This document shows, in pieces, positions 39,418 through 50,298 of a stretch of DNA of 64,000 nucleotides. The stretch's first letter is position 1. The number at the start of each line of letters is the position of its first letter. Under the pieces are notes generated by a model, which worked only from the letters and a program-made list of their open reading frames with translations, made no database searches and was not told where the DNA came from. The position numbers and the translations under genes were made by a program. This DNA is from an uncultured Treponema sp. (GTDB taxonomy: Bacteria; Spirochaetota; Spirochaetia; Treponematales; Treponemataceae): assembly GCA_946410085.1 (NCBI GenBank), contig CAMJZA010000009.1, positions 1 to 64,000 on the forward strand, written 5' to 3'.

Positions 39418-39445
39418 ATCGCTACATATATATATGGAGGACATA

Positions 39446-42352
39446 ATGGCTAAGACCAAGTATGTTTACTTTTTTGGTGATGGCGACGCAGAAGGCGATG
39501 AGACGATGCGCCCCTTGCTCGGAGGAAAAGGTGCCAACCTTGCGCAGATGGCAAAGAAGCCTTTGAGCCTGCCGGTTCCATCAGGATTCACAATTTCCAT
39601 TGACGTTTGTCAGGAGTATTACAAGCTCGGCAAGAAATATCCTGCCGGACTTGACGCTGAGGTTGCGAAATATCTCGGAAAGCTTGAGAAGTCAATGGGC
39701 AAGAAACTGGGTGACGAGAAGGATCCCCTTCTTGTTTCCGTTCGTTCTGGAGCCGCGGAGTCAATGCCCGGCATGATGGATACCATCCTTAATCTTGGTC
39801 TTAATGACAAATCAGTCCTTGGCCTTGCCAACAAGACGAACAATCCCCGTTTCGCGTGGGATGCATACCGCCGTTTCATCCAGATGTTCGGCAACGTCGC
39901 AATGGGCGTTGAGCACGACAAATTTGAGGAAATCATTTCAGAAGTGAAGGCCAAGGCCCACGTAAAGGAAGACACCGAGCTTTCCACCGAGGACCTTCAG
40001 GAGATTGTCTCCAAGTATAAGGCCATGTACAAGAGGGAGAAGGGCGAGGATTTCCCGCAGGATCCCCAGAAGCAGATGTGGGCAGCTATCGGAGCGGTCT
40101 TCGGTTCCTGGATGAACCCCCGCGCGATTACCTACCGCAAGCTCAACAACATCGACGAGCGCGTCATAAAGGGAACCGCCGTTACCGTCATGGCGATGGT
40201 CTTCGGAAACATGGGTGACACCTCCGGAACCGGAGTTGCGTTCAGCCGCGATCCTTCGACCGGAGAGAATCACTTCATGGCAGAGTACCTCATCAACGCA
40301 CAGGGTGAGGACGTTGTTGCCGGTATCCGCACGCCGATGGACATTTCTGCCCTTGAGCAGCAGCAGCCCAAGATTTTTGCCGAGATCACGAAGATCCGCA
40401 ACCGCCTTGAGAAGCACTATCATGACATGCAGGACATGGAGTTCACCGTTCAGGAAGGCAAGCTCTATATGCTCCAGTGCCGCAACGGAAAGCGCACGGG
40501 TCCTGCCGCCGTCAAGATGGCCGTCGATATGGTCGGTGAGAAGCTCATCACCAAGAAAGAGGCCCTGATGCGCGTCAAGCCTGATCAGCTGGATCAGCTC
40601 CTGCACCCGCAGTTTGATGCAAAGGCCCTCAAGGCTGCATCTCCGCTGGCATCCGCACTCAACGCTTCTCCGGGAGCAGGCTGCGGACAGATTGTCTTCA
40701 CCGCTGAGGAAGCAGTCGAGTGGGACAAGGCCGGTAAGAAGGTCATCCTCGTCCGCAAGGAGACTTCTCCTGATGATATCGCCGGAATGTACGTCGCACA
40801 GGGTATCCTCACCTCAACGGGTGGACGCACCTCTCACGCCGCTGTCGTTGCGCGCGGAATGGGAACCCCCTGTGTCTGCGGATGTTCCGAGGTTGTGTTC
40901 ACCGGAAAAGATGAAATTACGATCGGCGGCAGGAAGTTTGTCAAGGGAGATATCATTTCCATCGACGGTTCGACGGGAAATGTGTACGGCGAGGCCATCC
41001 CCGTTACGCCTGCTTCTGTCTCAGGAGACCTTGAGACCTTCCTCGGCTGGGCTGATGAAGTCCGTGCCTCTTCCAAGCGCGTCACTGCTTCAGGAAATAA
41101 GGTCAACGGCTTTGAGGTTCTTGCCAACGCTGAGCAGAACGAGGCCGCTCAGGCATTCCGCTTTGGTGCTGCCGGAATCGGTCTGTGCCGCACTGAGCAC
41201 ATGTTCTTTGAGGAGCCCAAGCTCTCTTCCTTCCAGAAGATGATTCTTTCCGAGACGACCGAGGACCGCAAGAAGAACCTCAAGGAAATCCTCCCGCTCC
41301 AGCAGAAGGATTTCTTCGGCATCATCAAGGCCATGGAGGGACGTCCCGTCACCATCCGTCTGCTTGATCCGCCGCTCAACGAGTTCATCCAGGCTGCAAC
41401 TCCCGCTGAGGCTCAGGCTCTCGCGAGCAAGCTCGGCTACAGCGTTGAAAAGATCAACAAGAAGTACGTGGAGCTCAACGAGCACAACCCGATGCTCGGA
41501 CACCGCGGCTGCCGCCTTGCGATTACCTATCCCGAGATCTACGAGATGCAGGTCGAGGCGATTGCCCTCGCTACGGCAGATGCCGACAGCAAGGGAATTG
41601 CCCACGATGTGCGCATCATGATCCCGAACGTGACCACCTTCGCCGAGCTCAAGCAGATCCGCGCTCAGGCTGAGGCCGTGATCGCTGCCGTCAACGAGCG
41701 GAAGGGAACCAAGCTCAAGTTCCAGATCGGATCCATGATCGAGTTCCCCCGTGCCGCTGCCACTGCGAATCAGATTGCGGAGTATGCGGACTTCTTCTCA
41801 TTCGGTACGAACGACCTTACCCAGACGACGCTCGGCTTCAGCCGCGACGACTACGGCAAGTTCATCGACTCTTACCTGGATCAGAAGGTCCTGGACAACG
41901 ATCCCTTCAAGACGCTCGACGCTGACGGCGTTGGCGCGATGATTGAGATTGCCGAGGAGAAGGGACGTTCCGTCAAGTCTGACCTGCATCTTGGCATCTG
42001 TGGAGAGCACGGTGGAGATCCTGCTTCCATAGAGCTGTGCTACAAGCTCGGACTGAACTACGTTTCCTGCTCACCCTTCCGCGTTCCCGCTGCACGCCTT
42101 GCCGGTGCTCAGGCTGTCATCAAGGCTGAGAAGGCCGGTAAGGAGGAAAAAGCTCCTGCAAAGCGCGGCCGCAAGGTTGCAGAGAAGACTTCTACCCGTG
42201 GACGCAAGGCTGCAGAGAAGACTTCTTCTCGTGGTGCTGCAAAGAAGACCGTAAAGGACTCAAAGCGTGGCGCAACGAAGACTGCCAAGAAGACTGCCGC
42301 CAAGAAGACTGCAAAGACTTCTGCGCGGGGTCGCAAGCCGAAGGCAAAATAA
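39446..42352 (+). CDS. ppdK: Pyruvate phosphate dikinase with histone-H1-like C-terminal tail
   Basis: 968 aa from the ATG at 39446 (GGAGG upstream); typical PPDK is ~875 aa. ATP-grasp N-terminus (LLGGKGANLAQM, VSVRSGAAESMPGMMDTILN), swivelling domain with the phospho-His in GGRTSHAAVVARGMGTPC (His464), and the PEP/pyruvate barrel (LCRTEHMFFE, NPMLGHRGCRL, FSFGTNDLTQTTLGFSRDD). The last ~75 residues are Lys/Ala/Thr-rich repeats: PAKRGRKVAEK, TRGRKAAEK, AKKTAAKKTAK, ARGRKPKAK. These look like an H1-type or AT-hook tail and are foreign to PPDK. It converts PEP, AMP and PPi to pyruvate, ATP and Pi, or the reverse. Codon use stays like the neighbours. Confidence 0.95.
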   Translation: MAKTKYVYFFGDGDAEGDETMRPLLGGKGANLAQMAKKPLSLPVPSGFTISIDVCQEYYKLGKKYPAGLDAEVAKYLGKLEKSMGKKLGDEKDPLLVSVRSGAAESMPGMMDTILNLGLNDKSVLGLANKTNNPRFAWDAYRRFIQMFGNVAMGVEHDKFEEIISEVKAKAHVKEDTELSTEDLQEIVSKYKAMYKREKGEDFPQDPQKQMWAAIGAVFGSWMNPRAITYRKLNNIDERVIKGTAVTVMAMVFGNMGDTSGTGVAFSRDPSTGENHFMAEYLINAQGEDVVAGIRTPMDISALEQQQPKIFAEITKIRNRLEKHYHDMQDMEFTVQEGKLYMLQCRNGKRTGPAAVKMAVDMVGEKLITKKEALMRVKPDQLDQLLHPQFDAKALKAASPLASALNASPGAGCGQIVFTAEEAVEWDKAGKKVILVRKETSPDDIAGMYVAQGILTSTGGRTSHAAVVARGMGTPCVCGCSEVVFTGKDEITIGGRKFVKGDIISIDGSTGNVYGEAIPVTPASVSGDLETFLGWADEVRASSKRVTASGNKVNGFEVLANAEQNEAAQAFRFGAAGIGLCRTEHMFFEEPKLSSFQKMILSETTEDRKKNLKEILPLQQKDFFGIIKAMEGRPVTIRLLDPPLNEFIQAATPAEAQALASKLGYSVEKINKKYVELNEHNPMLGHRGCRLAITYPEIYEMQVEAIALATADADSKGIAHDVRIMIPNVTTFAELKQIRAQAEAVIAAVNERKGTKLKFQIGSMIEFPRAAATANQIAEYADFFSFGTNDLTQTTLGFSRDDYGKFIDSYLDQKVLDNDPFKTLDADGVGAMIEIAEEKGRSVKSDLHLGICGEHGGDPASIELCYKLGLNYVSCSPFRVPAARLAGAQAVIKAEKAGKEEKAPAKRGRKVAEKTSTRGRKAAEKTSSRGAAKKTVKDSKRGATKTAKKTAAKKTAKTSARGRKPKAK

Positions 42353-42399
42353 GCTGAGGGGTAAAAAATGACAGGCGGTATGTACCGTCTGTCTCTCTC

Positions 42400-42441
42400 A
42401 AAAAAAAAGCCGGGAGCGTAAGCGCTTCCGGCTTTTTTTTT
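42400..42441. terminator. Bidirectional terminator between ppdK and dnaE
   Basis: AAAAAAAAGCCGGGAGCG pairs with CGCTTCCGGCTTTTTTTT around TAAG, with A-run and T-run on both sides, so it can serve both converging genes. A second small hairpin ACAGGCGGTA-TG-TACCGTCTGT sits at 42371-42392. Confidence 0.92.
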
Positions 42442-42499
42442 GCATCGTGTTGTATCGTATCTGACTTTGTATCTGAACGCTGCCGGCCTGTCCGGGAAT

Positions 42500-45400
42500 C
42501 TATTCCGTCCAGACGGCCTTGACCAGGGGCAGATCCCTGACCTGCTCGATGAACTCTTTGCCGCCGGGTGCAAGCATCTGGGCGTTTCCCTTGATGATAT
42601 AGCCTGTCTCTCCGACGGTAAGGTGGAAGAACACGCTGCAGTTTCCCTGCGCACCAAAGAGAACGTCCTTGAGCGGGCTTATGTCTCCCGGACTGCTGAA
42701 GCTGTTTTCAAGTTCGATGTGCAGCTCGCGTATTGCCCGCTCTCCCAGCGTCTTGGGATCTTCCAGGCTGTCCGCGATGAGGCTCGGCTGCTCCCTGCTG
42801 CCGTCTACCTTGCCCTTCAGTGCGTATACGCCTCCGTCTTCGAGTTTGTCCTTCAGCTCTGCCCATGTCTTCGCAAAGAAGGTAACGTCTATCGTTCCCT
42901 TGAAGTCGGCGAGCTTGGCAAAGGCCATCTGCTCTCCTTTCTTGTTTATGATGGTACGGATGCCCTGCAGCATGCCGATGGCGACATGACTCTTGCCGAC
43001 GTTCTTCATCTGCCAGGGCTTCTGCCCGCTTGCTTCCAGCGCATCCCTGAGTGCCTTGTTCTCCCGTCCGAGCCGCTCGATGTTCTCGCTGTTCACCGTC
43101 GCACACGTTTCGATGAGCTTCCGCCAGCTGTCGAGCGGGTGGCCGGAGACGTAGCAGCCGATGAGTTCTTTCTCCATGTTCAGTTCTTCCATGCGGGGCA
43201 TGGCTTCAACTTCTTCAAACTTGTAGTCTTCAAACTCCTGTATGCCCGCATCCCCGAAGAGGCTTGCCTGCCCGAACTCGGAACCGGCCCGCTTCTGCTC
43301 TTCGTACTTCATGACCGCCTCGTAGTTGGCAAGCAGGGTTGCGCGGTTCTGCCCGAGCCTGTCGAAGGCCCCGGTCTTGATGAGACATTCGAGGACGCGC
43401 TTGTTTATCTCCGTTCCGTCCAGACGGTCCATGAAATCCATGAAGGACTTGTAAGGGCCGTTCTTTGTCCGCTCTGCAACGATCATCTCGGCGGACCCCT
43501 GTCCCATGCCCTTGATTCCCATGAGGCCGAAGACGATCTTGCCGTCAACGACGTCGAACACCTCGTCCGAACGGTTTACGTCCGGCGGGTCAACTTCGAT
43601 GCCCATCTTGCGGGCTTCTTCAATGTATTCGGGGAGCTTGTCGGTGGATGTGATCTCGTTGGTCAGGTTTGCCGCCATGAACTCGGCGGGCCGGTTTGCC
43701 TTGAGCCATGCCGTCCGGTAGGCGAGGACGGAGTATGCAGCCGCGTGCGACTTGTTGAAGCCGTAGCCTGCGAAGGGAACCATTATGTCAAAAATGTCTT
43801 CGGCATGCTGCGCCGTAAAGCCCTGCTTGACGGCGCCTTCTATGAACTCCTTTTTCTTGCCCATGAGGACTTCAGGTTTCTTCTTTCCCATAGCACGGCG
43901 CAGCATGTCAGCACCGCCGAGCGAGAAGCCTGCGATTTTCTGGGCGACCTGCATGACCTGCTCCTGATAGACCATGACGCCGTAGGTTTCCTTGAGGATG
44001 TTTTCAAGGCAGGGGTCGGGATAGTGGATGGTCTCGGGCTTCCACTTGCCGTCGATGTACTGGGGAATGTAGTCCATGGGGCCGGGCCGGTACAGGGCGT
44101 TCAATGCGACGACCTCTTCAAGGCGCCGGGGCTTTGCCTGCCGCAGGATCTTCTGCATGCCAGGGGACTCGAACTGGAAGACTGCGACCGTGTCGCCCCG
44201 GCAGAAGAGGTCAAAGGTCTTCTCGTCTGTTTCGCTCACCTGATCGGCGTGGAACTCGGGTTCGCCTTCCTTCCGGTGCTTGTTGATGATGTTTTCGGCA
44301 TAGCGGATGAGCGAGAGGGTCTTGAGCCCCAGGTAGTCGAACTTGACCAGGCCGCAGGGCTCGATGATGTCCATCGTGTACTGGACGGCGACCTTGCCGG
44401 TCTTGGCGTCCTTGAACACTGGTGCCCAGTTGGGCAGGGCAGTCTTGCCAATGACCATGCCCGAGGCGTGCAGGCCCGTGTTGCGGTTCACGTTTTCCAG
44501 CTTGAAGCAGAGGCGGAAGAGGTCCTGATAGCGCGGGTCGTCCTTGAAGGGAATGAGCTGCCCGTTGTCGGGGTGCTTCTCGTCCGGCGGGGTAAAAGCG
44601 TCCTTGAGCTTTGCCTTGGGGTTGTCGGGGACGCATTTCTTGAGCATGGCGACTTCGTTCAGCGGAATGTCGAGTACGCGGCCGACGTCTGCAATGACCG
44701 CCTTGGGCTTCTCCGTACCGAAGGTGACGATGTGGCCTACCTGCGGCAGGCCGTACCAGTCTTCCGTGTGCTTGATTATCTCTTCGCGGAATTCGAAGTC
44801 CATGTCAACGTCAAAGTCCGGCATGGATACGCGCTCGGGGTTCAGGAAGCGTTCAAAGATAAGGCTGAAGCGGAAGGGGTCAATGTCAGTAATCGTCATT
44901 GCGTAGGCGACGAGGGAGCCTGCACCGGAACCGCGTCCCGGCCCGATGGGTATGTAGTGCTTCGCTTCTTTCTTGCGCTCATCGTACAGGGACTTGGACC
45001 AGTTGATGAACTCCCAGACGATGAGGAAGTAGCCTGAGAAGCCCATCGTGAAGATGACGCCCAGCTCGTACATCGCCCGGTCCACGATCATCTTGCAGTC
45101 CGCAGGATCCTTAAGCCGGTCGCCGTAGCGCTTGCACAGCCCCTCTTCAACGAGGTGCAGGACGAAGGCATCCTGTGAGACGTACTCTTTGGGTATCTGG
45201 TAGACGGGAAGGGTGTCCTTGAGTTCCTGGGTCTTGTACTGGTGTATCGTCAGGTTGCACATCGAGGCGATCTTGAGCGTGTTGTCAACCGCTTCCGGGC
45301 AGTCAGGGAAGAGCTGCCGCATCTCCTCCTCGGTCTTCATGTACCACTGGTCCCCCTGAAAGTGCATGCGGTTGGGATCTTTCAGGAGCTTCTTGGTTCC

Positions 45401-46135
45401 GATGCAGACGAGGACATCCTGTGCTTCCGCGTCGTCCTGCCGGCAGTAGTGGATGTCGTTCGTCACGACGAGGGGTATGTCAAGGTCACGGGCAAGCTTG
45501 ATGAGCTTTGGGGCGACCGCCTTCTGGTCCTCAAGCCCGTGGTCCTGCAGCTCGATGTAGTAGTGGTCTTTGCCGAACAGGTCCCTGTACTTGCGGGCGG
45601 TCTCGTAGGCACGTTCTTCGTCGCCGAAGAGGAGGGCCTTTGGCACCTCGCCCTGTATGCAGGCGGAAAGGCAGATGAGTCCCTCGTTGTAGCGCTGCAG
45701 GAGCTCCCAGTCAATGCGGGGCTTGTAGTACATGCCTTCGGTAAAGGCGATTGAAGACAGCCAGCAGAGGTTTCTGTAGCCCGTGTCGTTCATCGCGATG
45801 AGGATCAGGTGGTAGTACCAGGAACTCTTGCCGTTGCGGGAGTAGGGGACCTCGTTCTTTTCCGTATGGCTGCCTTCTGCAACGTAGAACTCCTCGCCGC
45901 AGATCGGATTGATGCCGTTGGCATGGCAGATGTGCTCAAAGTTCAGCACGCCGAACATGTTGCCGTGGTCGGTCAGGGCGAGGGCCTTCATGTTCAGTTC
46001 CTTGGCACGGGCAATCAGGGTGTCGAGCTTGCTCGCCCCGTCCAGAAGCGAGTAGTCCGAGTGGACGTGCAGGTGCACGAACTTGCTTTCGGGTGTCCCT
46101 TCCGGTGCGTCGGGGAAAACATGAATGTCTGCCAT
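42500..46135 (-). CDS. dnaE: DNA polymerase III alpha subunit
   Basis: 1211 aa. PHP domain at the N-terminus (FVHLHVHSDYSLLDGASKLD), palm with the catalytic acidic motif SMPDFDVDMDF, 'GPGRGSGAGSLVAYAMTITD' fingers motif, a helix-hairpin-helix segment and an OB-fold near the C-terminus. It is the main replicative polymerase. AGGAGGG precedes the ATG. It is followed only by the terminator shared with ppdK; the upstream gene is the rRNA methyltransferase on the same strand. Confidence 0.97.
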   Translation of the reverse strand: MADIHVFPDAPEGTPESKFVHLHVHSDYSLLDGASKLDTLIARAKELNMKALALTDHGNMFGVLNFEHICHANGINPICGEEFYVAEGSHTEKNEVPYSRNGKSSWYYHLILIAMNDTGYRNLCWLSSIAFTEGMYYKPRIDWELLQRYNEGLICLSACIQGEVPKALLFGDEERAYETARKYRDLFGKDHYYIELQDHGLEDQKAVAPKLIKLARDLDIPLVVTNDIHYCRQDDAEAQDVLVCIGTKKLLKDPNRMHFQGDQWYMKTEEEMRQLFPDCPEAVDNTLKIASMCNLTIHQYKTQELKDTLPVYQIPKEYVSQDAFVLHLVEEGLCKRYGDRLKDPADCKMIVDRAMYELGVIFTMGFSGYFLIVWEFINWSKSLYDERKKEAKHYIPIGPGRGSGAGSLVAYAMTITDIDPFRFSLIFERFLNPERVSMPDFDVDMDFEFREEIIKHTEDWYGLPQVGHIVTFGTEKPKAVIADVGRVLDIPLNEVAMLKKCVPDNPKAKLKDAFTPPDEKHPDNGQLIPFKDDPRYQDLFRLCFKLENVNRNTGLHASGMVIGKTALPNWAPVFKDAKTGKVAVQYTMDIIEPCGLVKFDYLGLKTLSLIRYAENIINKHRKEGEPEFHADQVSETDEKTFDLFCRGDTVAVFQFESPGMQKILRQAKPRRLEEVVALNALYRPGPMDYIPQYIDGKWKPETIHYPDPCLENILKETYGVMVYQEQVMQVAQKIAGFSLGGADMLRRAMGKKKPEVLMGKKKEFIEGAVKQGFTAQHAEDIFDIMVPFAGYGFNKSHAAAYSVLAYRTAWLKANRPAEFMAANLTNEITSTDKLPEYIEEARKMGIEVDPPDVNRSDEVFDVVDGKIVFGLMGIKGMGQGSAEMIVAERTKNGPYKSFMDFMDRLDGTEINKRVLECLIKTGAFDRLGQNRATLLANYEAVMKYEEQKRAGSEFGQASLFGDAGIQEFEDYKFEEVEAMPRMEELNMEKELIGCYVSGHPLDSWRKLIETCATVNSENIERLGRENKALRDALEASGQKPWQMKNVGKSHVAIGMLQGIRTIINKKGEQMAFAKLADFKGTIDVTFFAKTWAELKDKLEDGGVYALKGKVDGSREQPSLIADSLEDPKTLGERAIRELHIELENSFSSPGDISPLKDVLFGAQGNCSVFFHLTVGETGYIIKGNAQMLAPGGKEFIEQVRDLPLVKAVWTE

Positions 46136-46177
46136 AGCGGCCCTCCTTTCGGCTGTGCTCAGTTGCCTGAGCTTGTG

Positions 46178-47386
46178 TTATGCTTCCGTGATTTTCCAGA
46201 CCCGGTGGATTTTCTGGTTCCGGTAGTCCTCGCTTATCGTGCGCTGACTGATGTCCTCTGCCCTGTAGCGGCTTGCCCCGTCTGCTGCCTTGGGCAGCCT
46301 GTCTTCTTCGAACTTAAGGCGGCGGCTGTTCGTGGAAAAGTAAAGGCTTCCTCCTTCGTTCAGGAGGGCGAGGGCATCGGCGACCAGTTCGGGCCAGTTC
46401 CGGTTTATGTCGAGTACGGTGTCGGTGTCCTTTGAGTTGCTGAAGGTCGGCGGGTCCAGGATGATGAGGTCAAAGCGGTTTATGCCGTCCTTCGCTTCTT
46501 TCTCCGACCTGCGGGCCTTAAGGTATTTGACCGCGTCCTGGCAGATGAAGCTGTACTTGTATTCGTTCTGCGGATTGAACTCATTGAGTTCCAGATTTTT
46601 CTTTGCCCAGCTGAGGTAGGTTCTGCTCATGTCTACGCTCGTAATCCGCCGGGCCTTGCCCTCGGCGGCGTAAACCGAAAAACTGCCGGTATAGCAGAAG
46701 AGGTTCAGAACGCTCTTGCCGTTGCTCTGCTCCCGTATTTCCCTGCGCAGGAGCCGGTGGTCCAGAAAGAGGCCGGTGTCGATGTAGTCTGTCAGGTTCA
46801 CCTGGAAAAGCTGCCCCTGCTCCTGCATCGTGCCTTGCACCGTGCAAGGCTCACGCCTCCGGGCGGAACTCTCTGCGCTGGCAGGCGATCCCTGCCGTGA
46901 ATCCGATCCGCCCCGTTTTTCGTACTGATTCCTGTGCCGCTGGCCTTCGCGCATCTGCATTTTTTTCCGGGTCTTGATGATGACGTGATCCCGCGCTATG
47001 CCGACTGCTTCGGAAGCAGCCTGCGCCATCGCATCCAGCCAGATTTCCTCTTCTTCCTCGTCCTTTTCGTAGGGGCGTTCATACAAATAGATGTGCAGCC
47101 AGCTGTTCCTGAGCGCGTCGGCAATGTAGGCTGCGGCCTCCGGACCGTTTGCGCTTATTGCGGTTGCTTCCTTTGCAAGGAGGCGTTCAATCTGGAATTT
47201 CGTAAAAATCTCTTCGGGGAGCAGGCGGTACAGCTCCACGGCCAGCGGCACCTCGGGGATGTCGCGGTCATAGAGCCGGTAGCAGGTAATGTCATTCTTC
47301 CGTGCCCACTTTTTGAGCAGGCGGAAGTTTTTGCTGAGCCTGTTTGCGAATATCTGTGCCTGATAGCTTGTCTTGTTTTCAGGCAT
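46178..47386 (-). CDS. Class I rRNA methyltransferase (RlmK/L C-terminal-like)
   Basis: 402 aa from the ATG at 47386, overlapping secA by 8 nt. N-terminal RlmL/RlmI-type region ([38 protein letters not shown]), then the methyltransferase: [38 protein letters not shown] (SAM motif I) and [13 protein letters not shown] (catalytic DPP). It should methylate 23S rRNA. Between KRGG and [10 protein letters not shown] is an extra Ser/Ala/Arg-rich stretch not seen in the family, encoded by palindrome-rich DNA. Translationally coupled to secA. Confidence 0.88.
   Translation of the reverse strand: MPENKTSYQAQIFANRLSKNFRLLKKWARKNDITCYRLYDRDIPEVPLAVELYRLLPEEIFTKFQIERLLAKEATAISANGPEAAAYIADALRNSWLHIYLYERPYEKDEEEEEIWLDAMAQAASEAVGIARDHVIIKTRKKMQMREGQRHRNQYEKRGGSDSRQGSPASAESSARRREPCTVQGTMQEQGQLFQVNLTDYIDTGLFLDHRLLRREIREQSNGKSVLNLFCYTGSFSVYAAEGKARRITSVDMSRTYLSWAKKNLELNEFNPQNEYKYSFICQDAVKYLKARRSEKEAKDGINRFDLIILDPPTFSNSKDTDTVLDINRNWPELVADALALLNEGGSLYFSTNSRRLKFEEDRLPKAADGASRYRAEDISQRTISEDYRNQKIHRVWKITEA
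46823..46920 (-). repeat. Palindrome-rich in-frame insertion in the rRNA methyltransferase
   Basis: About 98 bp containing GCCTTGCACCGTGCAAGGC (9-bp arms around a C) and GGCAGGGATCGCCTGCC. Translates to an Arg/Ser/Ala-rich peptide ([19 protein letters not shown]) lying between conserved domains. It resembles the PstA insert in style and could belong to a genome-wide family of in-frame elements. Confidence 0.5.
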
Positions 47387-50261
47387 TTCTTCCGTGGCAG
47401 TTCTTGTACTTCTTGCCGGAACCGCAGGGGCAGGGGTCATTCCGGCCCACTTTGGGCATCGTGCGGATAACCGTAACGCTCTGTCCCTGCCTTCCGCTCT
47501 TCATCGCCGAGTTCTGAGCCCGCATCTGGGCGTCACGGGCATTGAATGCGGATGCTACGCCCGCTGGGCCGCCCGTTGGGCCGCCCGCTGCGGGTGCCTG
47601 TGACGGCGTATTCGGTCCTGCCATCTGTGAACCAAGCTCGTCATGCCGGGTCGTCATGTTCTGCATGATGGGGCGGTGGACGGGCAGTTCATCTGCGGGG
47701 CGGATCTGAATCTTGACCTTAAAGATGCGGCTTGCCACCTGACTCCTGATGTCCGCAAGCAGGCTGTCAAAGGCATTGAAGCCGTCGATCTTGTATTCCG
47801 TCAGCGGGTTCTTGCTGCCGTAGGAGCGCAGGTAGACGGCCTCACGCAGGCCGTCCAGGAACTCCAGCTGATCCAGCCATTTGCGGTCAATGAGCTGAAT
47901 GTACTGGTAGCGGATGAACATGTTGAACTGTTCCTTGCCGACCAGAAGCTCCTTCTGGGTCAGGTCGTCCTGCAGCATTGCGGTAACGCCTTCCACGGTC
48001 AGCCGGTCGTAGGGGACAATCTGGCCGAAGTTGTTCTTTATCTTGTCAATGAGGGCGCTGCGGGCGTTGCCCCCCTTCGTATGCCGCTCTTCATACTCGT
48101 ATTCTTCAAAGAGTTCCTCGACGGTATCCTTTGCATTATTCATGACGCGCTTGTCAAGGTTATCGTCGGCGAGGATTGAATCGCGCTCATCGTAGATGAA
48201 GGACCGCTGCTGATTCAGGACGTCGTCGTAGTCCAGCAGGTTCTTGCGGATTTCGAAGTTGCGCTCTTCGACCTTCTTCTGCGCCTTTTCGATTGACTTG
48301 TTGAGCCAGGGATGGTTGATCGGCTCTCCCGGCTCCATGCCGACGCGGGACATGATCTTCTTCATCCGTTCGCCGCCGAACAGCCGCATGAGGTCGTCAT
48401 CCATTGAAATGTAGAACTTACTGCGGCCCGGGTCGCCCTGACGGCCCGAACGTCCGCGCAGCTGGTTGTCAATGCGGCGGGATTCGTGCCGCTCGCTTCC
48501 GATGACGTAAAGGCCGCCGAGCTGCTTGACCTCTTCGTAATCCTTGAGCCACTGCTCCTTTTCGATTGCAAGTGCGGCGGCGTACTGCTCTTCGCTTGCC
48601 TCTGTGCCTGCCCGCTTCCGTGCCCGCATCTCGGGGTTGCCGCCGAGCTTGATGTCGGTACCGCGGCCTGCCATGTTGGTCGCAACGGTGACGGAGCCTT
48701 TTGCACCGGCTTCCGCTATGATCAGTGCCTCACGGGCATGGTTCTTTGCGTTCAAAACCTCGTGGCGGATGCCGTGGCGGGTCAGCAGGGCGGACAGGTG
48801 CTCCGATTTTTCAACGGAGACTGTTCCGATCAGGACGGGCTGGCCTTTCTTGTGGCATTCATCGACTTCCCTGACAATTGCGTCCCATTTGTCGGACTCG
48901 TTCAGGTAGACCTCATCGTCTTCGTCCTTGCGGGCGACCGGCTTGTTTGTCGGAATCGCTACGACGTCAAGATTGTAAATCTTGTTGAACTCGACCGCTT
49001 CTGTTGCCGCCGTTCCGGTCATGCCGGACAGTTTTTCGTACATGCGGAAGTAGTTCTGAAAGGTGATCGTCGCAAGGGTCCTGTTGCGCTGGGCGATGCG
49101 GATGTGCTCCTTCGCCTCGATTGCCTGATGAAGTCCGTCGCCGTAGCGCCGCCCTTCAAGGATGCGGCCGGTAAACTCGTCGACAATCTGCACCTGATTG
49201 TCCTTGACCACGTAGTCAACGTCGTTGTGGTACAGGACGTGGGCGCGGATCGCCTGGGTAAAGTAGTGGACGAACTCGAAGTTCTGCTCGTCGAAGACCG
49301 TCGTGCCGTCCGCAATCAGCTTGTGCTGGTGGAGAATGTCGTCGATTTTGTTCATGCCCTTGTCGGTGAACGAGATGCGCTTGCTCTTTTCGTCTACCTT
49401 GTAGTCGCCTTCCAGAGCGGCCCGCTGTTCCGGCAGCATGTCAACCTCATCGGGATAGTCACCGGTCTTGGGGTCCTTTTCCATCTCGGTGAACATGCCG
49501 ACGTACTTGTCGACTTCATGGTACTTGTAGGTGTCGTCTTCTCCCTGACCGCTGATGATGAGCGGGGTCCTCGCCTCGTCGATGAGGATGGAGTCTATTT
49601 CGTCGACGACGCAGAAGTTGAAGCCCCGCTGGACTTTCCGCTTCAAGTCTACCTGCATGTTGTCGCGCAGGTAGTCAAAGCCGAACTCGTTGTTCGTACC
49701 GTAGGTTATGTCACAGTCATAGGCGATTTTCCGCTGCTCGTTGTCCATGTTGCCGAGAATGCAGCCGACGCTTTGGCCGAGGAACTTGTAGACCCGTCCC
49801 ATCCACTTGGAGTCGCGCTCTGCCAGGTAGTCGTTGACGGTGACGACGTGGACACCCTTGCCGGAGAGGGAGTTCAGGTAGACGGCGCAGGTACACATGA
49901 GCGTTTTTCCTTCTCCCGTCTTCATTTCCGTTATGCGGCCTGAGTGCAGGACAAGGGAACCCATGATCTGCACGGGGTAGGCACGCTCGCCGAGGACGCG
50001 GTAGGCGGCTTCCCGTGCCAGTGCGAATGCTTCCGGCAATATATCATCGAGCGTCTCGCCCTGAGCGAGCCTGTCTTTCAAAAGCTGTGTCTGCCTGGGG
50101 AAATCCTCGTCGGCAAAAGCCTGTGCCCAGCTTTCCTTTGCCTCAACCTGGGCGAGGAGGGGCTGCAGTGCCTTAACATCCCGTTCATTCTGGGATCCGA
50201 AGAAAAAGGTCAAAATCTTATCGAACATAACATCGAGTACTATATCTTTTTTTTCCATCAT
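47379..50261 (-). CDS. secA: Protein translocase ATPase SecA
   Basis: 960 aa from the ATG at 50261; a second ATG follows at once, and the TTG at 50267 is less likely. DEAD-like motor: [20 protein letters not shown] (Walker A), [20 protein letters not shown] (Walker B), [18 protein letters not shown], and [20 protein letters not shown]. The C-terminal zinc motif [20 protein letters not shown] binds SecB or phospholipid. Drives Sec export. Divergent from the lipoprotein at 50299, with only 37 nt between start codons. Confidence 0.97.
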   Translation of the reverse strand: MMEKKDIVLDVMFDKILTFFFGSQNERDVKALQPLLAQVEAKESWAQAFADEDFPRQTQLLKDRLAQGETLDDILPEAFALAREAAYRVLGERAYPVQIMGSLVLHSGRITEMKTGEGKTLMCTCAVYLNSLSGKGVHVVTVNDYLAERDSKWMGRVYKFLGQSVGCILGNMDNEQRKIAYDCDITYGTNNEFGFDYLRDNMQVDLKRKVQRGFNFCVVDEIDSILIDEARTPLIISGQGEDDTYKYHEVDKYVGMFTEMEKDPKTGDYPDEVDMLPEQRAALEGDYKVDEKSKRISFTDKGMNKIDDILHQHKLIADGTTVFDEQNFEFVHYFTQAIRAHVLYHNDVDYVVKDNQVQIVDEFTGRILEGRRYGDGLHQAIEAKEHIRIAQRNRTLATITFQNYFRMYEKLSGMTGTAATEAVEFNKIYNLDVVAIPTNKPVARKDEDDEVYLNESDKWDAIVREVDECHKKGQPVLIGTVSVEKSEHLSALLTRHGIRHEVLNAKNHAREALIIAEAGAKGSVTVATNMAGRGTDIKLGGNPEMRARKRAGTEASEEQYAAALAIEKEQWLKDYEEVKQLGGLYVIGSERHESRRIDNQLRGRSGRQGDPGRSKFYISMDDDLMRLFGGERMKKIMSRVGMEPGEPINHPWLNKSIEKAQKKVEERNFEIRKNLLDYDDVLNQQRSFIYDERDSILADDNLDKRVMNNAKDTVEELFEEYEYEERHTKGGNARSALIDKIKNNFGQIVPYDRLTVEGVTAMLQDDLTQKELLVGKEQFNMFIRYQYIQLIDRKWLDQLEFLDGLREAVYLRSYGSKNPLTEYKIDGFNAFDSLLADIRSQVASRIFKVKIQIRPADELPVHRPIMQNMTTRHDELGSQMAGPNTPSQAPAAGGPTGGPAGVASAFNARDAQMRAQNSAMKSGRQGQSVTVIRTMPKVGRNDPCPCGSGKKYKNCHGRNA

Positions 50262-50289
50262 TGACAATAAGACTTTGATTCTTTATTCT
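50261..50289 (+). promoter_or_regulatory. Promoter of the lipoprotein operon, overlapping the secA start
   Basis: TTGACA (50261-50266), 17 nt, TATTCT (50284-50289). The ATG at 50299 is only 10 nt after the -10 and has no Shine-Dalgarno, so the transcript is nearly leaderless. Confidence 0.65.
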
Positions 50290-50298
50290 GGTAATATT

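Noticed and set aside
42440-45037. 865-aa ORF opposite dnaE
   Set aside because: Antisense shadow of dnaE caused by codon bias; composition has no domain pattern.
48486-49943. 485-aa ORF opposite secA
   Set aside because: Shadow of secA.
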